Source: Eubacterium sp. An11
Lineage (GTDB): Bacteria > Bacillota > Clostridia > Lachnospirales > Lachnospiraceae
Length of the DNA: 64,000 nt
Assembly (NCBI RefSeq): GCF_002161065.1
Contig: NZ_NFLV01000006.1
Coordinates: 1 to 64,000 of the forward strand
Direction: 5' to 3'
Shown: piece by piece, positions 60,499-64,000 of the stretch
Layout: each line of letters opens with the position of its first letter
How positions within the stretch are numbered: the first letter of the stretch is position 1
Position numbers and translations under genes: made by a program
The notes under the pieces: model-generated
Databases searched by the model: none
Told to the model about the DNA's origin: nothing
Seen by the model: the letters and a program-made list of their open reading frames with translations, nothing else

Positions 60499-60933
60499 TT
60501 ACTTTCTGCTTCTCACTATTTTAACGGTTCTCCTTACTTTTTTCAATGTCTTTAAAAGAGAATTCACAATTATTTTTCCGGGAAAAAACAAAGCGGCAGC
60601 AGCTTTTTTCAGAAAAAATACCGCCGCGCCCACCAGCAGTTCCATCCCTTTTTCCATCAGTGCGCTCAAAAGGAAAAAATATCCCATGGCTCCGGCAAAC
60701 AACCCCAGCAGTACATAAAAGCGGATACTCCCCTGATTATATATCTGGAACAGCAGAAAAAGCCCCGCCGCAGCGCTGAGACAGAACACGATATCTTCCA
60801 TATGCACGGTCCGGTTCCGGTGTGAGATTTTTCTCCGGACCGCCCGGAAGAAATCATACCACAGCCCCAGTATCACGCCGTAAAGGACACTGATCAAAAA
60901 AAGCGATGACTGCTGCACGATGATTTCCGCCAC
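60499..60933 (-). CDS. yabQ: Spore cortex biosynthesis protein YabQ
   Basis: 144 residues from a GTG at 60933, chosen because GGGAGGGAG lies 5-8 nt upstream. Four hydrophobic segments and the conserved LYGVILGLWYDFFRAVRRK near the start identify YabQ, a mother-cell membrane protein needed for cortex formation under sigma-E control. Followed by divIC. Confidence 0.88.
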   Translation of the reverse strand: MAEIIVQQSSLFLISVLYGVILGLWYDFFRAVRRKISHRNRTVHMEDIVFCLSAAAGLFLLFQIYNQGSIRFYVLLGLFAGAMGYFFLLSALMEKGMELLVGAAVFFLKKAAAALFFPGKIIVNSLLKTLKKVRRTVKIVRSRK

Positions 60934-60979
60934 AGCACTCCCTCCCCGCACAGTTTTGACGCCGGCACAAACGGCCGCC

Positions 60980-61261
60980 TCACCGGAACAATCTCCTCAT
61001 GATCCCGCCCTTTTCTCCTTTGGCAGGCCCGCTGTCCGAATATATAAAACTGTCCACGATCCCCTCTATTTCCACTTCTCCCTTTTCGACCATGAGTTTG
61101 GTCACATGCAGATCTTCTCCGTGGATCATCAGCATCCCCTGTTCTGTATCCAGAATGATCTCCCCGGGATCAAAAGAAATCACTTCCCGCACTCCGTTGA
61201 TGATACCGCTGTTTCGGTTAAACAATGATATTTTGTGATTTTTCATGATACGTTCTTCCAT
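60980..61261 (-). CDS. yabP: Sporulation protein YabP
   Basis: 93 residues from the ATG at 61261 (GGAGG upstream). The YabP/YqfC fold is visible: KNHKISLFNRNSGIINGVREV, then DTEQGMLMIHGEDLHVTKL and a VEIEGIVDSFIYSD strand. It is a spore-cortex/coat-associated protein expressed in the mother cell. First gene of the yabP-yabQ-divIC group, divergent from hup. Confidence 0.9.
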   Translation of the reverse strand: MEERIMKNHKISLFNRNSGIINGVREVISFDPGEIILDTEQGMLMIHGEDLHVTKLMVEKGEVEIEGIVDSFIYSDSGPAKGEKGGIMRRLFR

Positions 61262-61402
61262 GTATCCTCCATTCTCCTGAAACTGCATCAAAACGCCTCC
61301 GGCTTATGTCCCCTTTCTTTCATTCTTATGCGCTCCGGCGGACTGACATGCATGGAGGCGAAAACTTTAAACAAAGCGTCAGAAAGTTTTAAATATATCT
61401 CC

Positions 61403-61431
61403 TTGACAAATAAAGCGGAAACCGTTATAAC
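61403..61431 (+). promoter_or_regulatory. Promoter of hup-rqcP
   Basis: Perfect TTGACA (61403-61408), 17-bp spacer and TATAAC (61426-61431). The leader to hup is about 108 nt. Confidence 0.85.
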
Positions 61432-61545
61432 TATGGAAGTAAGTAGACTCTATGCGGATTTTACAACAAATATACCGCCTGAATTCTACACTTTTTTTAT
61501 TATCCAAAGTGTCGGTTTCGGGTGTGAATATCAGGAGGAATTATT

Positions 61546-61821
61546 ATGAATAAAACTGAATTGGTTACAGCCATCGCTGAGAGAACAGAACTGACAAAAA
61601 AAGATGCTGATAACGCTTTAAAGGCATTTATCGATGTTGTTGGAGATGAACTGAGCAAGGGTGAAAAAGTACAGCTTGCCGGCTTTGGTACATTTGAAGT
61701 GGCTGAGCGTGCAGAACGTGAAGGTATCAATCCAAGAACAAAAGAGACCATCACGATCCCTGCATCCAAATCTCCGAAATTCAAAGCCATGAAGGCATTA
61801 AAGGAGAAAGTGAATAATTAA
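61546..61821 (+). CDS. hup: HU-type DNA-binding protein
   Basis: 91 residues of the HU/IHF family: MNKTELVTAIAERTELTKKDAD, VQLAGFGTFEV, then the DNA-arm region with PRTKETITIPASKSPKFKA. A dimeric nucleoid protein. AGGAGG precedes the ATG, and a strong promoter lies upstream. Its stop overlaps the next start (TAATG). Confidence 0.96.
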   Translation: MNKTELVTAIAERTELTKKDADNALKAFIDVVGDELSKGEKVQLAGFGTFEVAERAEREGINPRTKETITIPASKSPKFKAMKALKEKVNN

Positions 61822-62060
61822 TGAGACTGGATAAATTTCTGAAAGTTTCCCGCCTGATCAAACGGCGCACCGTGGCCAACGAGGCCTGCGACGCAGGACG
61901 GGTACTGGTCAACGGCAAAGCTGCCAAGGCCAGCCTCAATGTAAAAAGCGGCGATATCCTGGAGATCCAGTTCGGCAACAAAAGTGTAAAGGCCGAGATC
62001 CTGGATGTCAAAGATACCGCTAAAAAAGAGGAAGCCAAAGAGCTGTTTCGATATTTATAA
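61821..62060 (+). CDS. rqcP: RqcP (YabO/Hsp15-like) S4-domain ribosome quality control protein
   Basis: 79 residues, almost entirely an S4 RNA-binding domain: MRLDKFLKVSRLIKRRTVANEACDAGRVLVNGKAAKAS. In B. subtilis the homologue stabilises P-site tRNA on stalled 50S subunits during RqcH-driven alanine tailing. Translationally coupled to hup by a 1-nt overlap. Confidence 0.93.
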   Translation: MRLDKFLKVSRLIKRRTVANEACDAGRVLVNGKAAKASLNVKSGDILEIQFGNKSVKAEILDVKDTAKKEEAKELFRYL

Positions 62061-62067
62061 AGTTGCT

Positions 62068-62120
62068 AAAAGGACAGTGCACTGTAGCGGAACATCCGTA
62101 CAGCGCACTGTCCTTTTGTT
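62068..62120 (+). terminator. Terminator of hup-rqcP
   Basis: 13-bp perfect stem AAAAGGACAGTGC/GCACTGTCCTTTT, then TGTTTTT on the plus strand. Confidence 0.9.
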
Positions 62121-62183
62121 TTTATCGTCTCATTTTTTTAATTTGTGTTTTTTACTTTCCTTCTTTTCATGCTCTGTATCTCT

Positions 62184-62729
62184 TTACACATTGACCTGGC
62201 GGCCCAGAAATTCCGCCGCAATGGCAGCCACCTTTCGTTCCAGCTCACCCAGCTTCCGTCCCGGTTCCTTCGCCTGAAGAAATACGGCTCCGAGGATCTC
62301 ACCGCCGCTGCGGATCACCGAAAAAATCTGATCACCGCCGGCTTCCATTCCTTCCGTCACCGGAATAAAACGTTTCCTCTCCGAGGCCGGCAGCTGTTCA
62401 TCTCTGTCGTCCAGAATTCTTTCCAGACGTCCGCTGATTCCCTGTCCTTTTAATCCCTTTCCCGCTCCGCCGGCTGCGGCGATCACTTTTTCCCTGTCGG
62501 TGATAATGGCGCAGGCTCCCGTCTGCTGGACCATGCACTCAGCGTATTCTTCAGCCAGGGAGGAAAACTCGGAAAAAGGGAGATACTTTTTTAAGATAAT
62601 GCCCCCTTCCTGATCTGTATAAATTTCCAGGGGCATCCCTTCCTTCACCTTCAGAGTCTTTCTTATCTCCTTTGGGATCACAATTCTGCCTAAATCATCG
62701 ATTCTGCGCACAATCCCTGTCGCTTTCAT
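62184..62729 (-). CDS. spoVT: Stage V sporulation protein T
   Basis: 181 residues from the ATG at 62729 (GGAGGT upstream). The N-terminal AbrB-type swapped-hairpin domain is MKATGIVRRIDDLGRIVIPKEIR; residues about 60-175 form the GAF-like C-terminal domain (CAIITDREKVIAAAGGAG). SpoVT is a forespore regulator that adjusts sigma-G genes. It is monocistronic. Confidence 0.94.
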   Translation of the reverse strand: MKATGIVRRIDDLGRIVIPKEIRKTLKVKEGMPLEIYTDQEGGIILKKYLPFSEFSSLAEEYAECMVQQTGACAIITDREKVIAAAGGAGKGLKGQGISGRLERILDDRDEQLPASERKRFIPVTEGMEAGGDQIFSVIRSGGEILGAVFLQAKEPGRKLGELERKVAAIAAEFLGRQVNV

Positions 62730-62925
62730 AATGCATTTACCTCCATCGTTGTCTATTCTTCCCAAATCCGGCTTCTTATCTGCTGTAAAATGCCAGTTCG
62801 GGTATGCTCTGGTTCTGATTTTGTATAGCTTTCACCAGAAATAGTATGAGCCGATGCAGGTATTTTATACTAAAAGATTTCAGTCAGAACACATTCGCAG
62901 GATGCACCTGCTTTATCTTCTGCTC

Positions 62926-63606
62926 TCAGGCTTTCTTATCCGGCTGTACTGCCTTATAGTTATCCACACATAACGATCTATCATAATAAATCTTATCACC
63001 CAAAACAATCTGTGCCGATCCGTCTTTAACCTCCACCACATTTACCGTACAGTTAAAAGGCACATGTCCCTGCCAGAAATCCGCAGGATCATCGTACAAC
63101 GGATTCATCAGCGCCCGCATGGCGCAGCCATGGGTGGAAATCAGAATGATCTTGTCCTGATATTCCGGTTTATGTATCAACTCCTGCCAAAATTCTGCTG
63201 TTCTGTCACAAAGATCCGCCACACTCTCCCCGTCCGGAGCTCCTTCAAAATGAAGCGCATCGGTGTAAAATAAATTAAAATTTTTATCCGGTATAGCAAA
63301 ATTCTCCTCAAGACAGCCAAGCCCTTCCCAGCTTCCCCAGCTCAGTTCTTTGAGCCTCTCATCTTCTGTCACCGGAATCTTTCTTCCAAAATGTTTTTCT
63401 GAAGGTGCGATCACCAGTTCTCCTGTCTCTCTCGCTCTCTTCAGAGGACTGGTGATCATCAAATCAAACGGCACTCTCCTCAGCGCTTCTCCTGTAACGC
63501 GGGCAAGATTCCTTCCATTCTCATTTAAGGGAATATCCGCGCCTCCCTGCAGACGACCGGCAGTATTCCAATCGGTTTCTCCGTGACGAATAATGTACAG
63601 CAACAT
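62926..63606 (-). CDS. Histidine phosphatase family protein
   Basis: 226 residues. The RHG signature is YIIRHGETDWN with the second catalytic His in ISTHGCAMRAL and Glu in LKELSWGSWEG. Members act as phosphoglycerate mutase-like phosphatases, cobalamin phosphatase CobC or sugar phosphatases; no neighbour decides which. AAGGAG lies upstream of the ATG. Confidence 0.88.
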   Translation of the reverse strand: MLLYIIRHGETDWNTAGRLQGGADIPLNENGRNLARVTGEALRRVPFDLMITSPLKRARETGELVIAPSEKHFGRKIPVTEDERLKELSWGSWEGLGCLEENFAIPDKNFNLFYTDALHFEGAPDGESVADLCDRTAEFWQELIHKPEYQDKIILISTHGCAMRALMNPLYDDPADFWQGHVPFNCTVNVVEVKDGSAQIVLGDKIYYDRSLCVDNYKAVQPDKKA

Positions 63607-63923
63607 ATCATTCTATCTCCTTTTATCTTTTTAATACATCTTGTATCGGGCGGTAATTCTCCGTCTGACAGCAGACATCGATCTTATCAAAAATCACCTC
63701 TCCCATGTCCGCTCTTTTTTCATTCTATCTTACATTTTTCTTTAAAGTCAATGGTTTCGCAGCATCTTGCAAATTTTTGTACTATCCCTTACAATAACAG
63801 CTGAAAGACATTCCGATCAGGATGCGCGGTTTAATTTTTATAAGTTTTTGCATTATAAGTTTTTGCACCGGGACATTGGTTCACGGCGCGCGGACGCGCA
63901 TCTGTTTTCACAGAGGTTATTGT
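63607..63923. other. Intergenic region before the right window edge
   Basis: Holds the upstream region of the phosphatase gene. A short direct repeat AAGTTTTTGCA occurs at about 63841 and 63858. Nothing else recognised. Confidence 0.4.
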
Positions 63924-64000
63924 ATGCAGCATCTAAAAAAAGTACCACAGGCTGCTTCTGCATTTTTTCGGACGGGGAACCGGCAGGCAGGAATTTTTTT
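63924..64000 (+). CDS. Possible start of a plus-strand gene, cut by the window edge
   Basis: An ATG at 63924 preceded by CAGAGGT opens a frame with no stop up to 64000 (MQHLKKVPQAASAFF...). Only 25 codons are visible, too few to identify. Confidence 0.3.
   Translation, partial: MQHLKKVPQAASAFFRTGNRQAGIF

Overview
The window looks like chromosome of a spore-forming, anaerobic, probably butyrate-forming member of the Lachnospiraceae (Clostridia). This is inferred from the sporulation genes (spoIID, a spoIIQ-like M23 gene, spoVT, spoIIE, yabP, yabQ), the Firmicutes-type yabP-yabQ-divIC-spoIIE-tilS-hpt-ftsH block, a T-box leader on ileS, a butyryl-CoA:acetate CoA-transferase-like gene, and frequent TTG and GTG starts behind strong GGAGG ribosome binding sites. 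No phage, conjugative or CRISPR genes were seen, so species-level placement is not attempted.

Layout. 1-5.2 kb: two Rpn/PD-(D/E)XK nuclease paralogues with a frameshifted remnant between them, a MATE exporter with a structured leader, and a LytTR regulator with a degenerate receiver. 5.6-9 kb: a CoA-transferase, a flavodoxin-fold reductase and phosphotransacetylase. 9.3-22.1 kb: VanW/G5 surface protein, a P1B ATPase operon with two small partner ORFs, tRNA-Tyr, a GH13 amylase-type enzyme, a DEAD-box helicase, a nitrilase-family amidase, a hemolysin III protein, a GIY-YIG protein, then spoIIQ-like and spoIID.

22.3-45.0 kb is a complete-looking bacterial microcompartment (BMC) locus for B12-dependent diol/glycerol dehydration. 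A plus-strand arm carries a EutS/PduU shell protein, a EutP/PduV P-loop protein and two tandem MtnK-like kinases. It converges on a long minus-strand operon: pduA, B, C, D, E, G, H, a BMC shell protein with a very long acidic tail, eutJ, an HFCD-type flavoprotein, pduN, O, P, S, T. Upstream of pduA lies a second minus-strand unit: corrinoid protein, PocR-domain histidine kinase, AraC-type response regulator, pduQ. Proposed flow: PduCDE makes the aldehyde, PduG/H reactivates the dehydratase, PduO and PduS (with the Fe-S shell protein PduT) maintain adenosylcobalamin, and PduP/PduQ dismutate the aldehyde to acyl-CoA and alcohol. No PduL phosphotransacylase or acyl kinase of the PduW type is seen in the locus.

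45-64 kb: ileS and glgP form a T-box-headed unit. An SH3 protein and pncB follow, then an 800-bp region with two copies of a putative C-rich small RNA. The rest is the ftsH-hpt-tilS-spoIIE-tRNA-Met-divIC-yabQ-yabP cluster, divergent hup-rqcP, spoVT and a histidine-family phosphatase. A multi-hairpin dispersed repeat occurs four times at gene 3' ends; three copies are fused to the poly-U side of intrinsic terminators. Coordinates of CDSs below use starts chosen by ribosome binding site and homologue length, and several are shorter than the longest open frame.
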